A DNA stretch of 64,000 nt. Source: Hyphomicrobium sp. (GTDB lineage: Bacteria > Pseudomonadota > Alphaproteobacteria > Rhizobiales > Hyphomicrobiaceae). The DNA lies in assembly GCA_002928955.1 (NCBI GenBank), contig PERT01000005.1:1-64000 (forward strand). Direction: 5' to 3'. The position numbers were made by a program, and so were the translations under genes. The notes beneath the pieces are model-generated. The model saw only the letters and a list, made by a program, of their open reading frames with translations, did no database searches and was not told the DNA's origin. Shown here piece by piece: positions 10,864 to 19,818 of the stretch (positions are counted from its first letter, which is position 1; each line of letters starts with the position of its first letter).

Positions 10864-11838
10864 CTAAACCAGCGAGGCCACGATGGCGCGGCCGAGGCTC
10901 GTGCCGCTGTCGAAAGCGTGCTCAGCGAGCCGGCCAAGGCACCAGTCACCGGCTACGCCGACCCGATGCTCACTGGAATAGAGATAGGATTCGCCGAGCG
11001 AACTGTCGACCAGCCCGTGCCGCCAGAGGTGAGCAACCATGCGCGACGGCCGTACCGGAGGCAGCGCAAGAACGTGGCTGACCTCGGCCCACAGTTCCTC
11101 GGCAACCACTTCGGGATCGGCTTCCTCGGTTTCGCGACTCCATGCCGGCGATGCATGGACCAAAACGCACTCGCCGCGCGAATTGCGGCCTGGCTTCGTG
11201 CTGTTGCGCGCGATCCAACGAACCACTTCAGACATATCCGAGAAGACATCCTGATCGGGCAAGGTCCGCTCTTCGAGCTTGACCATCAGCGCCCAACAGG
11301 GCGACATCCGCACTCGCGAAAGAGGATCGGCGAGGCTGTCGAGCCGCCCGAGCAGCAGTTGGGCCTGGGGGGCCGGAACAGCAATGGCGATGGCGGCGAA
11401 TGGACCGATCGATGTTTCGTCGTCCATCCAGACATCCCAGCCCTTTTCGGACCGGACGATGGTGTGGACCTTGTGCCCTGCATGAATTCGCACGCTTTCG
11501 GCGAGCGGTCGCACGATCGACGACATGCCCGGCGTGCCGACATACCACGGCATCATCTGCCCGCCACCTTCCTCACCGGTCGAGGATCGCGGCTTCCAGC
11601 GCGCGGCATAGCCGCTGGATGTCAACTCCGTAATGTAGGTCTTGAATTGCGTCGAGCGGGCGGTCAGATACTGGGAGCCATGGTCGAAGGACTCTAGCCC
11701 AAGCCGCGTCGTCGCCATGCGGCCGCCGATGATACGGTCCTGTTCGAACACCTCGACGTACAGCCCTGCCCGCCGGAGAACTCTGGCGCAAGCCAACCCC
11801 GCCAGTCCAGCTCCGATTACGGCGGCACGCCTAGTCAA
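10864..11838 (-). CDS. FAD/NAD(P)-dependent amine oxidase-like protein
   Basis: A 324-residue flavoprotein of the renalase/amine-oxidase-like group. The Rossmann motif is GAGLAGLACARVLRRAG (about 9-25), followed by the FAD-binding RIIGGRMATTRLG and FDHGSQYLTAR. The C-terminus has VAGDWCLGRLAEHAFDSG, the usual second FAD-contact motif ending in an A-x-x-SG pattern. The substrate is unknown; family members oxidise NAD(P)H isomers or small amines. No ATG is in a good position; the TTG at 11836-11838, preceded by AAGG, gives the canonical N-terminus. It stands alone between sdhC and the SodC-like gene. Confidence 0.85.
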   Translation of the reverse strand: MTRRAAVIGAGLAGLACARVLRRAGLYVEVFEQDRIIGGRMATTRLGLESFDHGSQYLTARSTQFKTYITELTSSGYAARWKPRSSTGEEGGGQMMPWYVGTPGMSSIVRPLAESVRIHAGHKVHTIVRSEKGWDVWMDDETSIGPFAAIAIAVPAPQAQLLLGRLDSLADPLSRVRMSPCWALMVKLEERTLPDQDVFSDMSEVVRWIARNSTKPGRNSRGECVLVHASPAWSRETEEADPEVVAEELWAEVSHVLALPPVRPSRMVAHLWRHGLVDSSLGESYLYSSEHRVGVAGDWCLGRLAEHAFDSGTSLGRAIVASLV

Positions 11839-12080
11839 GGCACCTTATCCAATATTCTCTGGGCAATCGAACCCCCTCACGCTCCGCAGGTACACGACGA
11901 CTTCTCGTACGTCGGCAAAGCGTGCTCGCATCGACGGCTCGGGCTGTCGCCGGCAAGTCAGGTGCGTCGGCTGCGGCCAACTCGCAAACTGCGAATCAGG
12001 CACCCTGTCTGAGATAGAATAATTACATTGAATGTTGGTTAAGAAAATGTGGACTTGTCAAATACAAGGCGAAATTGCTG

Positions 12081-12614
12081 TTATTTTGCTGGCACGATGA
12101 CGCCGCAAGCGATGCGCTGGCCACCGTTACCCTCCGGATCGGTCTGATGATCGTCAGCCTTTTCGAATATGATCACCGATGATCCATCGGCATCGAACAG
12201 CGACTCTTCGGCAGCCTTGTTGAGCGTCACGAACGGGCTCAGGAGTTCGGCCTCGACGTCGCCACCGGCACCAACGATCAAATTGTTGAGATCGCCCGCC
12301 ATAGGACCTTCCTCGTTCAGGTAGCCGTGTCTGGCGCCAAGCGGATTGTAAATGGCTCCCGCACTCCTGAAGTCGCCTTCGCACTTGCCGGTCTCATGAA
12401 TATGGAACCCATGCGAGCCCGGCGTGAGCCCCTTGAGCTTTACTGTCAGAAGCACGCCAGCCATCGTCTCGATGATGCCGATGGTCCCGATGTCCTTGCC
12501 GTCGCGGCCTTTCACATCGGCATTCGCGCGCTCGCCAAGCGCAAGGCCCGGCTGCGATAACACCAACGCCGTAGCGAACGATGCGACGGCAACGGCGACA
12601 ACATGACGGATCAT
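12081..12614 (-). CDS. SodC-like (Cu/Zn superoxide dismutase fold) secreted protein, ligands degenerate
   Basis: A 177-residue exported protein with a signal peptide (MIRHVVAVAVASFATALVLS, cleavage probably after QPGLA) and a full-length SodC domain. HGFHIHETGKC retains two copper-site histidines, and HGYLNEEG and AGDL retain one zinc His and the zinc Asp. However, the bridging His of the usual GGHxNP motif is Ile here (AGAIYNP), EGPHAGDL reads EGPMAGDL, and the copper His of VIHAxxDD is Phe (VIIFEKADD). Three of seven metal ligands are therefore missing, and dismutase activity is doubtful. The disulfide cysteines (GKC, RIACG) remain. The ATG is at 12612-12614. Confidence 0.85.
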   Translation of the reverse strand: MIRHVVAVAVASFATALVLSQPGLALGERANADVKGRDGKDIGTIGIIETMAGVLLTVKLKGLTPGSHGFHIHETGKCEGDFRSAGAIYNPLGARHGYLNEEGPMAGDLNNLIVGAGGDVEAELLSPFVTLNKAAEESLFDADGSSVIIFEKADDHQTDPEGNGGQRIACGVIVPAK

Positions 12615-12668
12615 TGTGATCTGAGGCCCCTCGAACAAGCAACGGACGCGGCTACAGCAAAGAACCGG

Positions 12669-12692
12669 CGCGTCTCCCCCCCCGGGGACGCG
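12669..12692. terminator. GC-rich hairpin downstream of mesaconyl-CoA hydratase
   Basis: CGCGT pairs with ACGCG, and CCCC with GGGG inside it, with a two-base bulge (CT) and a 4-nt loop. It lies about 90 bp past the mch stop on the minus strand and is followed there by GGTTCTTTG. It is a plausible terminator but has only a short T run. Confidence 0.4.
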
Positions 12693-12780
12693 GGTGCACT
12701 ATACCCAACTCGTCGCGCACTGGAACCCTTGCGGCGCCGAAATCAGAAGACACGGCCTGGCCGAGATGCACACGGCAGAC

Positions 12781-13845
12781 TTATCTGGGAAGCACGAGCC
12801 ATGTGTCGAGGTCGAGGATCACCCCGTCGTCGTATTCACCGGCCGCGGTCTTGAGCGGGAACGCGCTGGCGTCGCGGTTCTTCAGCGCTACGAGGCGAGT
12901 GCGCAATGCGCCGACATCGCTGCGGTCAGGCACCTCCGAGGCTTCGAGGATTTCCGACCACGCATAGACGGTGTCGCCCGCAAAAAGCGGTGCGACGTGA
13001 CGCCCGGCGTTGATCGCGGCCACGTGGAAGGCGTTGCCGAGCCCGTTGTAGGACAGCGCCCGCGCCATCGAAATCACGACGCCGCCATAAATGATGCGCT
13101 TGCCGAAACGGCCCTTGGCCTCGGCATGCTGATTGAAGTGGACCTTGGCGGTATTCTGATAAAGGCGCGCCGCCATCTGGTGCTCGGCTTCTTCCACCGT
13201 CATGCCGTCGACGTGGTCGATCTTCTCGCCCGGGGCATAATCGCCCCAGCGATGCCGGGAGCCGGCGAGCGCCATGTCGTAAGACCGGACTTCGAGAATC
13301 GGTATCGCCGTGGCAAGCAGCGACGAATCGACCCGCTCGGCGATCGTGGGTACCACGGCGTCAGCCGCAGACGCCGATTTATCGCGCTTACGCACCATCA
13401 CCCAGCGCACGTATTGGATCACGACCTCGCCACGCTGGTTGCGGCCGCTGGAGCGGACATAGACCGTACCGGTCTCCCGGTTTGAGTTCTCCTTGAGGCC
13501 GATCACTTCCGACACGGTCGCCAGCGTGTCACCGGGGTAGACGGCCCGCTCGAAACGGCATTCGGCATAACCGAGGTTGGCGATCGCGTTCAGCGAGATG
13601 TCGGGAACCGTCTTCCCGAACACGATATGGAACGCGAGCAGATCGTCGACGGGGGCAGCGGGATAGCCGATGGCGCGGGCAAACGCGTCCGACGATTGCA
13701 CTGCGAAGCGCGGGCCGTAGAGGCTCATGTAAAGTGCCACGTCGCCAACCGTGACCGTCCTTGGGGTGGCGTGAACGATGATCTGTCCGAGCCGGAAATC
13801 CTCGAAATAGTTGCCTGGATTGGTCTTCATCGCGGTTGCGTTCAT
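12781..13845 (-). CDS. mch: Mesaconyl-CoA hydratase (beta-methylmalyl-CoA dehydratase)
   Basis: A 354-residue double hot-dog protein of the MaoC-like dehydratase family. It matches mesaconyl-CoA hydratase of the ethylmalonyl-CoA pathway, which hydrates mesaconyl-C1-CoA to beta-methylmalyl-CoA. NYFEDFRLGQIIVHATPRT opens the first domain, DISLNAIANLGYAECRF is strongly conserved, and RLYQNTAKVHFNQH in the second domain holds the hydratase-type residues. The ATG at 13843-13845 has GGAG 6-7 bases upstream. The stop of the CoA-ester lyase lies 33 bp upstream, so the two form an operon doing successive pathway steps. Confidence 0.93.
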   Translation of the reverse strand: MNATAMKTNPGNYFEDFRLGQIIVHATPRTVTVGDVALYMSLYGPRFAVQSSDAFARAIGYPAAPVDDLLAFHIVFGKTVPDISLNAIANLGYAECRFERAVYPGDTLATVSEVIGLKENSNRETGTVYVRSSGRNQRGEVVIQYVRWVMVRKRDKSASAADAVVPTIAERVDSSLLATAIPILEVRSYDMALAGSRHRWGDYAPGEKIDHVDGMTVEEAEHQMAARLYQNTAKVHFNQHAEAKGRFGKRIIYGGVVISMARALSYNGLGNAFHVAAINAGRHVAPLFAGDTVYAWSEILEASEVPDRSDVGALRTRLVALKNRDASAFPLKTAAGEYDDGVILDLDTWLVLPR

Positions 13846-13878
13846 GCCTGCTCCGAATCTTTCATGACGTCACGCACT

Positions 13879-14766
13879 TCATACTGCCATTTGCATATCG
13901 TCGATGGCTTCCGCGATCGAAACCGTCCGCTCTGCCATCACAAGGTGCAGCCGCTCCACCATGCGGCCGTCGACAGTGATGACGCCCTTCTTCACGTTTT
14001 CGGGGAGCTTGAAGGCGGACATGATCTTGCGCGACCACGAAACCTCTTCGTCACTCGGTGAGAAGATGTCGTTGCACGGCCCCACTTGCGAGGGATGGAT
14101 CAGCGTCTTGCCGTCCATGCCGAGTGTCTTGCCCTGTTCGCATTCCTCTCGGAAACCCAAGTTGTCCTTGAAATCGTTGTAGACGCCGTCGATGACTTCG
14201 AGGCCGTAGGCGCGCGCCGCGACGATGGTCATCGCCAACCACGGCACCACCGCGAACCGGTTGTGCAGGATGCGAGCACGGCTTTCTTTGGCGAGATCGT
14301 TGGTACCCATGATCAGGCACGACAGCCGATGCTCCGGCTCGGTTCCCACGGCGGCGATGTCGTGCACATTGATGATCGACATCGGCGTTTCCATCATCGC
14401 CCACAGCTTGATGCGTTCCGGCGTATTCTGAGATTTGAGAACCTTGGCCGCACTGATGATATCGCCGGGCCGCGCGACCTTCGGCACCAGGATGGCGTCG
14501 GGACGGGCCGCGCAGGCCGCCATGAGATCCTCGGCGCCCCAAGGCGTCTCGAGTGCATTGACGCGGATGACGATCTCCCGGCGCCCGTAGCCGCCCGCCT
14601 TCACCGCCGCGCACACTTTCTCGCGGGCCGAAACCTTGGCATCCGGTGCAACGGCGTCTTCGAGATCGAGGATCAGTGCATCAGCGGCGATCGTTTTCGC
14701 CTTTTCCAGCGCCCGTTCGTTGGAACCTGGCATGTACAGCACGCTGCGGCGGGGGCGGATGGACAT
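13879..14766 (-). CDS. HpcH/HpaI (CitE-like) CoA-ester lyase, probable malyl-/methylmalyl-CoA lyase
   Basis: A 295-residue TIM-barrel CoA-ester lyase. RRSVLYMPGSNERALEKA, ALILDLEDAVAPDAK (metal-binding Glu/Asp), ILVPKV and KTLIHPSQVGPCNDIFSP are family hallmarks. Next to mesaconyl-CoA hydratase it should cleave beta-methylmalyl-CoA to glyoxylate and propionyl-CoA, or act on malyl-CoA. It is shorter than Mcl1 lyases (near 320), so an Mcl2-type malyl-CoA thioesterase is possible. GAGGAGAGGTG lies before the ATG at 14764-14766. It is first of a two-gene operon with mch. Confidence 0.85.
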   Translation of the reverse strand: MSIRPRRSVLYMPGSNERALEKAKTIAADALILDLEDAVAPDAKVSAREKVCAAVKAGGYGRREIVIRVNALETPWGAEDLMAACAARPDAILVPKVARPGDIISAAKVLKSQNTPERIKLWAMMETPMSIINVHDIAAVGTEPEHRLSCLIMGTNDLAKESRARILHNRFAVVPWLAMTIVAARAYGLEVIDGVYNDFKDNLGFREECEQGKTLGMDGKTLIHPSQVGPCNDIFSPSDEEVSWSRKIMSAFKLPENVKKGVITVDGRMVERLHLVMAERTVSIAEAIDDMQMAV

Positions 14767-15049
14767 TTTTTGACACCTCTCCTCTGGGGCCCGTTTTGTT
14801 GCACTGCGACAATAGTCATCTCGTGGCCCCACGACAAACCGACGTTCGGTGGAGAAAAATTTCTCGCCAAGGGGCCGTCCGCGTAACAGCGGGGCCTGAT
14901 CGCCCCGTCTTGGCCGACGCGACGTGAAAGTTCAAATCCTATTCGGGGCGATTGATTGGGAACGGTGCCATCGTCGTGCTGTTGAGATGGACCGCGCGAG
15001 GATACTGTGGGAAACGATCACTCCCTCGGATGTCCAGAAGGACGCCACC

Positions 15050-15985
15050 ATGGCCCGCATTCTCGCTATTTCCAGCCAAGTCGCCTTCGGCCATGTCGGC
15101 CTGTCGGCAATCGTGCCCGCGCTCCAAGGACTCGGCCATGAAGTGATCGCCGTCCCGACCGTCATGCTATCCAACCACTACGGCTACGAGACGGTGGGCG
15201 GGGTCGACATCGAGCCATCGGCCATGGCCTCGATCTTGGCAGCGCTCCAATCCAATGGCTGGCTCGAGGGATTGGACGCGCTGATCACGGGCTACATGCC
15301 AAGTGTCCAGCACGTTGAAGTGGTGGCACGCGCCTTGACGCGGCTGGCGGACGAGATGCCTGAACTCATCTATCTCTGCGATCCCGTCTTTGGCGACGAT
15401 CCCGATGGCCTCTTTGTCACGGAAGAAGTGGCTGCTGCGATCCGCGATCAGCTGGTTCCGCTTGCCGACATCGTCACGCCGAACCGGATGGAGCTCGCCT
15501 GGCTGACCGGGCAACCAGTGACCGATTGCGCCTCGGCAGACACGGCGTGCGACCTGCTGGGCGGCGATCTTGTCGTCGCCGGGACATCGATCCCGGCCGG
15601 CGCGGGCCAACTCGCCAATCTGCTCAGCACGGAGGACGAGGCTTGCTTTGCAAAGACGGCCAAACGGGGCGGGGTGCCCCATGGCACCGGCGACCTGTTC
15701 TCCGCCTTGTTGCTCGGCCACATGCTGAATGGTGCCGACGATCGTGAAGCATTGGCGAGGGCAGCAGCCGGTCTGAGTACGGTCATCCTGGCCAGTATTG
15801 GGGCGACCGAACTGAAACTCATGGACAAGATCAACGCGGCGGTTGCGGCAAGCCCGCTCCCGCTGTTCGAGGTCGATGACGAAAACGACGACCCAGAACC
15901 GGGAACGGAGCCCAATCGCGAACCAGAGCCCGATCCGTCAACCGATTGGGAATCGGGCTCGGGGCAGGGGCCGGCTCGAACTTGA
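15050..15985 (+). CDS. pdxY: Pyridoxal kinase (PdxY-type)
   Basis: A 311-residue ribokinase-fold kinase that phosphorylates pyridoxal or pyridoxine to salvage vitamin B6. The N-terminus MARILAISSQVAFGHVGLSA is typical. Substrate and ATP-binding signatures include GYMPSVQHVE, CDPVFGDDPDGLFV, ADIVTPNRMELAWLTG and the catalytic anion-hole motif HGTGDLFSALLLG (near residue 225). After about residue 270 comes an acidic, Pro/Glu/Asp-rich tail with repeated EPD/NREP units, absent from ordinary PdxY; its DNA contains a hairpin at 15926-15960. The stop overlaps a TTG start of the next gene. Confidence 0.92.
   Translation: MARILAISSQVAFGHVGLSAIVPALQGLGHEVIAVPTVMLSNHYGYETVGGVDIEPSAMASILAALQSNGWLEGLDALITGYMPSVQHVEVVARALTRLADEMPELIYLCDPVFGDDPDGLFVTEEVAAAIRDQLVPLADIVTPNRMELAWLTGQPVTDCASADTACDLLGGDLVVAGTSIPAGAGQLANLLSTEDEACFAKTAKRGGVPHGTGDLFSALLLGHMLNGADDREALARAAAGLSTVILASIGATELKLMDKINAAVAASPLPLFEVDDENDDPEPGTEPNREPEPDPSTDWESGSGQGPART
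15926..15960. repeat. 9-bp inverted repeat in the 3' end of pdxY
   Basis: GAGCCCGAT (15926-15934) and ATCGGGCTC (15952-15960) are perfect arms around a 17-nt loop. It lies inside the low-complexity tail-coding part of pdxY and just before the DUF429 start, where it could shape translation of the downstream gene or mark an in-frame inserted palindrome. Confidence 0.5.
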
Positions 15986-16713
15986 CCCTCGTCTTGGCGG
16001 GCGTCGACGGCTGCCGCGGTGGCTGGATCGCCGTGTTGCGAGCGCAGGAATCACCGGCCACGGCCCTCGCGGTTTTTTGCCCTGCCTTCCGCGACATCCT
16101 CGATCTCGCACCTGCGCCGGGCATCATCGCCGTCGACATGCCGATCGGTCTACCCGAACGCGGCGGGATCGGCGGCCGGCAGGCCGATATCGAAGCCCGC
16201 GCCATTCTTGGCCACAGGCGGTCGGCGGTGTTTGCCGTGCCTGCGCGTGCCGCCGTCATGGAAACCGGCTACCGCGCTGCGTGCGACGCTTCACTCCGAG
16301 CGTCTGATCCCCCGCGCAAGGTCTCCAAGCAGACCTTCAACATTTTCCCCAAGATCCGCGAACTCGACACGATCATGACACCGGCGCTGCAAGAGCGCGT
16401 GGTCGAATGTCATCCCGAAGTTGCGTTCTGGGCGCTGAATAGCGCGACACCGCTCCACTTGCCGAAGAAGGTCAAATCCCGCGCCCATCCGCCCGGTCTC
16501 GCACTCCGCCGCAGTCTCCTCGAGTCGGCTGGCTACCCGGCGGCACTGTTCGAGCACCATCCGTGGCCACTCTCGGTCGCCGGACCTGACGACCTCCTCG
16601 ACGCGGCGGTCAATTCCTGGAGTGCGGCTCGCATTGCCCGGGGCGAGGCCCGCCGCTTCCCCGCTGATCCTCCCCGAGACGGGCGCGGCCTGCGCATGGA
16701 GATCTGCGCGTGA
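15982..16713 (+). CDS. DUF429 domain protein (predicted RNase H-like nuclease)
   Basis: A 243-residue DUF429/COG4923 protein. Family members are predicted RNase H-fold nucleases of unknown substrate. Acidic residues at expected places are visible in LAGVDGCRGGWIA (N-terminal strand), IAVDMPIGLPE and VECHPEVAFWAL. GPDDLLDAAVNSW near the C-terminus supplies the last acidic pair. The start is taken as TTG at 15982-15984, overlapping the pdxY stop (TTGA), because LVLAGVDGCRGGW follows directly; an earlier TTG at 15946 is possible. It is translationally coupled to pdxY. Confidence 0.8.
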   Translation: MTLVLAGVDGCRGGWIAVLRAQESPATALAVFCPAFRDILDLAPAPGIIAVDMPIGLPERGGIGGRQADIEARAILGHRRSAVFAVPARAAVMETGYRAACDASLRASDPPRKVSKQTFNIFPKIRELDTIMTPALQERVVECHPEVAFWALNSATPLHLPKKVKSRAHPPGLALRRSLLESAGYPAALFEHHPWPLSVAGPDDLLDAAVNSWSAARIARGEARRFPADPPRDGRGLRMEICA

Positions 16714-17043
16714 GGCTTGCAAGGCCATTGGCGCCAGGACCGCTCCACCTCACGCGCCGCTTCCACCGCCTCACCTGATGCGCGCCGCGGTCAGCGACCT
16801 TGATCATCGGATCGCCGCCGACCCCGGCCAGTCCGCCCAACCTTCTATCAAGCCTCAACCGTTGCAGCAGCATCTCTACTATCGCCAAGGGAATTGAACC
16901 CGGTGGCGAGCCGCACGTGTTGCGGGCGAGCGCCCAAGTGACTAACACTCGGAGAAGCGCAGCCGACGCGCCCTCGAATTGCCTGACGATCACCATGATC
17001 GTCGGCCAGGGCACACCTGTTTCCGTAGAAGGGCACCAACGAC
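16714..17043. other. Intergenic region before the SulP gene
   Basis: This 330-bp stretch holds no supported gene. Frames crossing it are short and antisense to neighbours. It should hold the promoter of the SulP-NhaA group. A GGGTTCAATTCCC-like string on the minus strand (about 16891-16903) resembles a tRNA T loop, but the other tRNA arms cannot be folded. Confidence 0.4.
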
Positions 17044-18528
17044 ATGACGGCTGCAACGACGACGCCGACAGCCGCAACCAAAGCATTCGGCCGGGACCTG
17101 CTCGCCTCCGTAGTCGTATTCCTTGTGGCGTTGCCGTTGTGCATGGGCGTCGCCATTGCGTCCGGTCTGCCGCCGACGGCCGGAATCATTACCGGCATCA
17201 TCGGCGGCATCATCGTCGGCTTCTTCGCGGGATCGCCCCTGCAGGTGAGTGGCCCGGCGGCAGGTTTGACCGTACTGGTGCTCGAACTCGTCAAGAGCCA
17301 TGGCGTCGAAATGCTCGGCGTGATCGTGCTGATCGCCGGCATCATCCAGATCGTTGCAGGCCAGTTGAAGCTCGGCCAGTGGTTCCGCGCGGTCTCTCCC
17401 GCCGTCATTCATGGCATGCTCGCCGGCATTGGCATCTTGATCCTCGCCGCTCAGTTCCACGTCATGCTCGACAACGTTCCGCTCGGCTCGGGCATCCAAA
17501 ACCTGCTTGCAATACCGGGCGCCCTCGCCTCAGCCATCCGACTCGGTGATTCCCACCTGACCGCCGGTGAGATAGGCGTGTTGACCATCGCAACCATCGT
17601 GGCTTGGACTTCGCTTGTGCCGAATTCCTTGCGCATCGTGCCAGCCCCCCTCGTCGGCGTGCTGGTTGCCATGGCTGCGGCCGCCCTGTTCAAGCTCAAC
17701 GCTATCCACTACGTCGACGTACCGAGCAACATATGGTCGGTCACGATCTTCCCTACCCCCGACAAACTGCTGCGGATCGCCGAACCTGCCATTCTGATCG
17801 GCGCCATCTCGATCGCGTTCATCGCCAGCGCAGAAACCCTGCTCTGCGCCACCGCCGTTGACCAGATGCACACCGGTCCACGCACACATTACAACAAGGA
17901 GCTGACCGCCCAGGGCTTGGGCAATTCGCTATGTGGCCTGCTCGGCGTGCTGCCGCTGACCGGCGTCATCGTCCGCTCGGGTGCCAACGTCGAAGCCGGC
18001 GCCCAGACCCGCAATTCGGCGATGCTGCACGGCGTCTGGCTGATGGTTTTCGCAAGCGCCCTGCCGTTCACGCTGCGTTATGTGCCGGTTTCTTCGCTTG
18101 CGGCGGTCTTGGTCTACACCGGCTACAAGCTGGCCTACCCCAAGATCGTGCCGACGCTCATGAGTTACGGTAAGAGCGAGGTGGTCATATACGCCACCAC
18201 AATCGTCGGCATCGTCAGCACCGATCTGTTGAAGGGCGTGCTGATTGGCCTCGGGCTGTCAATCGTCAAGCTGCTTCACGTGTTCTCGCATCTGGACGTG
18301 CGCCAGGAAAAGAACGCCGCGTCCAACCGCATCGACGTCTATCTGTCCGGCTCGGCGACGATGATCCGACTGCCGACGCTGGCGACGCTGCTCGAAGAGC
18401 TTGAGCCGGGCTCAGAGGTTCACGTCCACATCGAGAACCTCGACTACATCGACCACGCATGCTACGAAAAAATACAAGAGTGGCGGTGCAGTAACTCCAA
18501 GCACACCTGCCACACGGCCTTAGTGTAG
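17044..18528 (+). CDS. SulP-family anion transporter, probable bicarbonate uptake
   Basis: A 494-residue SulP/SLC26 transporter with about 10-12 hydrophobic segments. LPLCMGVAIASGLPPTAGI and the GSPLQVSGPAAGLTVL signature (about 62-77) are SulP hallmarks, and GLGNSLCGLLGVLPLTGVIVRS follows in the second half. The C-terminus enters a STAS-like domain (RIDVYLSGSATMIRLP, HIENLDYIDHACYEKI) but stops soon after EW, apparently 15-20 residues short, with a divergent last stretch and a TAG inside a palindromic repeat. Neighbouring NhaA and a beta-carbonic anhydrase suggest Na-coupled bicarbonate import rather than sulfate. Confidence 0.85.
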   Translation: MTAATTTPTAATKAFGRDLLASVVVFLVALPLCMGVAIASGLPPTAGIITGIIGGIIVGFFAGSPLQVSGPAAGLTVLVLELVKSHGVEMLGVIVLIAGIIQIVAGQLKLGQWFRAVSPAVIHGMLAGIGILILAAQFHVMLDNVPLGSGIQNLLAIPGALASAIRLGDSHLTAGEIGVLTIATIVAWTSLVPNSLRIVPAPLVGVLVAMAAAALFKLNAIHYVDVPSNIWSVTIFPTPDKLLRIAEPAILIGAISIAFIASAETLLCATAVDQMHTGPRTHYNKELTAQGLGNSLCGLLGVLPLTGVIVRSGANVEAGAQTRNSAMLHGVWLMVFASALPFTLRYVPVSSLAAVLVYTGYKLAYPKIVPTLMSYGKSEVVIYATTIVGIVSTDLLKGVLIGLGLSIVKLLHVFSHLDVRQEKNAASNRIDVYLSGSATMIRLPTLATLLEELEPGSEVHVHIENLDYIDHACYEKIQEWRCSNSKHTCHTALV

Positions 18529-18562
18529 CGATCAAGCGCAAATGTCGGAACCATCAGGTACA
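18520..18562. repeat. Composite palindromic repeat, copy 2 (partial)
   Basis: TTAGTGTAGC followed by AAATGTCGGAACC and TACACGG repeats the arrangement at 20614 (CTAGTGTGGC, CAATGTCGGAACC, AACACGAG). It lacks the long second arm. The stop codon of the SulP gene is the TAG of TGTAGC at 18526-18528. Confidence 0.65.
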
Positions 18563-18627
18563 CGGCAGCATTCAAAATTGAAGCTTCAGGTCGCCGTATC
18601 CGGCCTCGGTCATTGGAATGGGAAAGA

Positions 18628-19818
18628 ATGCAACGGCGGCTCGAAGGTGCACTGGAGTTCATCCGTCACGAGGCGGCAGGTGGCACAATTCTAATCACGG
18701 CCGCCCTGCTCGCGTTGCTGCTCGCGAACTCGCCGCTGGCTTGGATGTATGACGGATTTCTCGACACACCCGTCAAGGTTCAGATCGGCGCGCTTAAACT
18801 CGACAAGCCGCTGCTGCTCTGGATCAATGATGGCCTGATGGCGATCTTCTTCTTTCTCGTCGGGCTTGAAGTGAAGCGGGAGCTCATCGTCGGCGAGCTG
18901 TCGACGGCCAAGAAGGCAGCACTGCCGGCTTTTGCCGCTTTGGGCGGCATGATCGTGCCTTCGCTGATCTATTTCGCGATCAATTGGTCGAACCCGGTCG
19001 GCCATCCTGGCTGGGCCATTCCCGCGGCCACCGATATCGCGTTCGCCGTGGGCGTCCTCGCCCTTTTAGGTCCCTCCGTCCCGATATCGCTCAAGATATT
19101 TCTTGTGGCGCTCGCCATCATCGACGACCTCGGCGCCATCGTGATCATCGCGTTTTTCTACACCTCGGACCTGTCGGTCACGGCCCTCGGCCTCGCCACC
19201 ATCGGCATTGGGGTTCTGGCAGGGCTGAACCGCCGGTGCGTAACGGCCATCCCGCCATACGTCTTGATCGGCATCTTCATCTGGGTGTGCGTCCTGAAAT
19301 CCGGCGTCCACGCAACGCTGGCCGGCGTGGCCACTGCGCTGGCAATTCCACTCTCCGGCTATGATGGCGACCCGAAAACCGCGCACAGCCCCTTGGAGCA
19401 GCTGGAGCATCGTCTTCACCCTTGGGTCACCTACGCCATCTTGCCGCTGTTTGCCTTTGCCAATGCCGGCGTCAGCCTGTCGGGAATTACGCTCGCCAAG
19501 ATCCTGGGGCCCATTCCACTCGGCATCATGCTGGGTCTTGCCATCGGCAAGCCGCTTGGCATCTTTGGATTCACCTGGGCCGCGGTCCGGCTGGGATTGG
19601 CCGATCGTCCGGAAGGCGCTTCATGGACGGCGGTCCTTGGCGTTGCAGCTCTTGGCGGAATCGGCTTCACCATGAGCCTTTTCATCGGCATGCTGGCGTT
19701 TCCTGATCCCGCCTACGCTGCCGACATCAGGATTGGCGTATTGTTGGGTTCGATTACGTCGGCGGCGACCGGGTACGTCATACTGAAACGGACCTTGGAA
19801 CGAGCGGCCCCTGAATAG
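18628..19818 (+). CDS. nhaA: Na+/H+ antiporter NhaA
   Basis: A 396-residue NhaA-type antiporter exchanging cytoplasmic Na+ for periplasmic H+. [23 protein letters not shown] at the N-terminus, [13 protein letters not shown] (transport Asp of TM IV), and [16 protein letters not shown] (the paired aspartates of TM V) are all present, as is [11 protein letters not shown] near the end. Twelve membrane segments fit. The ATG at 18628 has GGGAAAG upstream; a TTG at 18613 is an in-frame alternative. It lies between the SulP transporter and beta-carbonic anhydrase, where it could restore the Na+ gradient that drives bicarbonate uptake. Confidence 0.95.
   Translation: MQRRLEGALEFIRHEAAGGTILITAALLALLLANSPLAWMYDGFLDTPVKVQIGALKLDKPLLLWINDGLMAIFFFLVGLEVKRELIVGELSTAKKAALPAFAALGGMIVPSLIYFAINWSNPVGHPGWAIPAATDIAFAVGVLALLGPSVPISLKIFLVALAIIDDLGAIVIIAFFYTSDLSVTALGLATIGIGVLAGLNRRCVTAIPPYVLIGIFIWVCVLKSGVHATLAGVATALAIPLSGYDGDPKTAHSPLEQLEHRLHPWVTYAILPLFAFANAGVSLSGITLAKILGPIPLGIMLGLAIGKPLGIFGFTWAAVRLGLADRPEGASWTAVLGVAALGGIGFTMSLFIGMLAFPDPAYAADIRIGVLLGSITSAATGYVILKRTLERAAPE

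Noticed and set aside
16880-16960. A tRNA-like T-loop string on the minus strand
   Set aside because: GGGTTCAATTCCC is present, but the flanking bases do not pair into a 5-bp T stem, and no anticodon or acceptor stem can be drawn.
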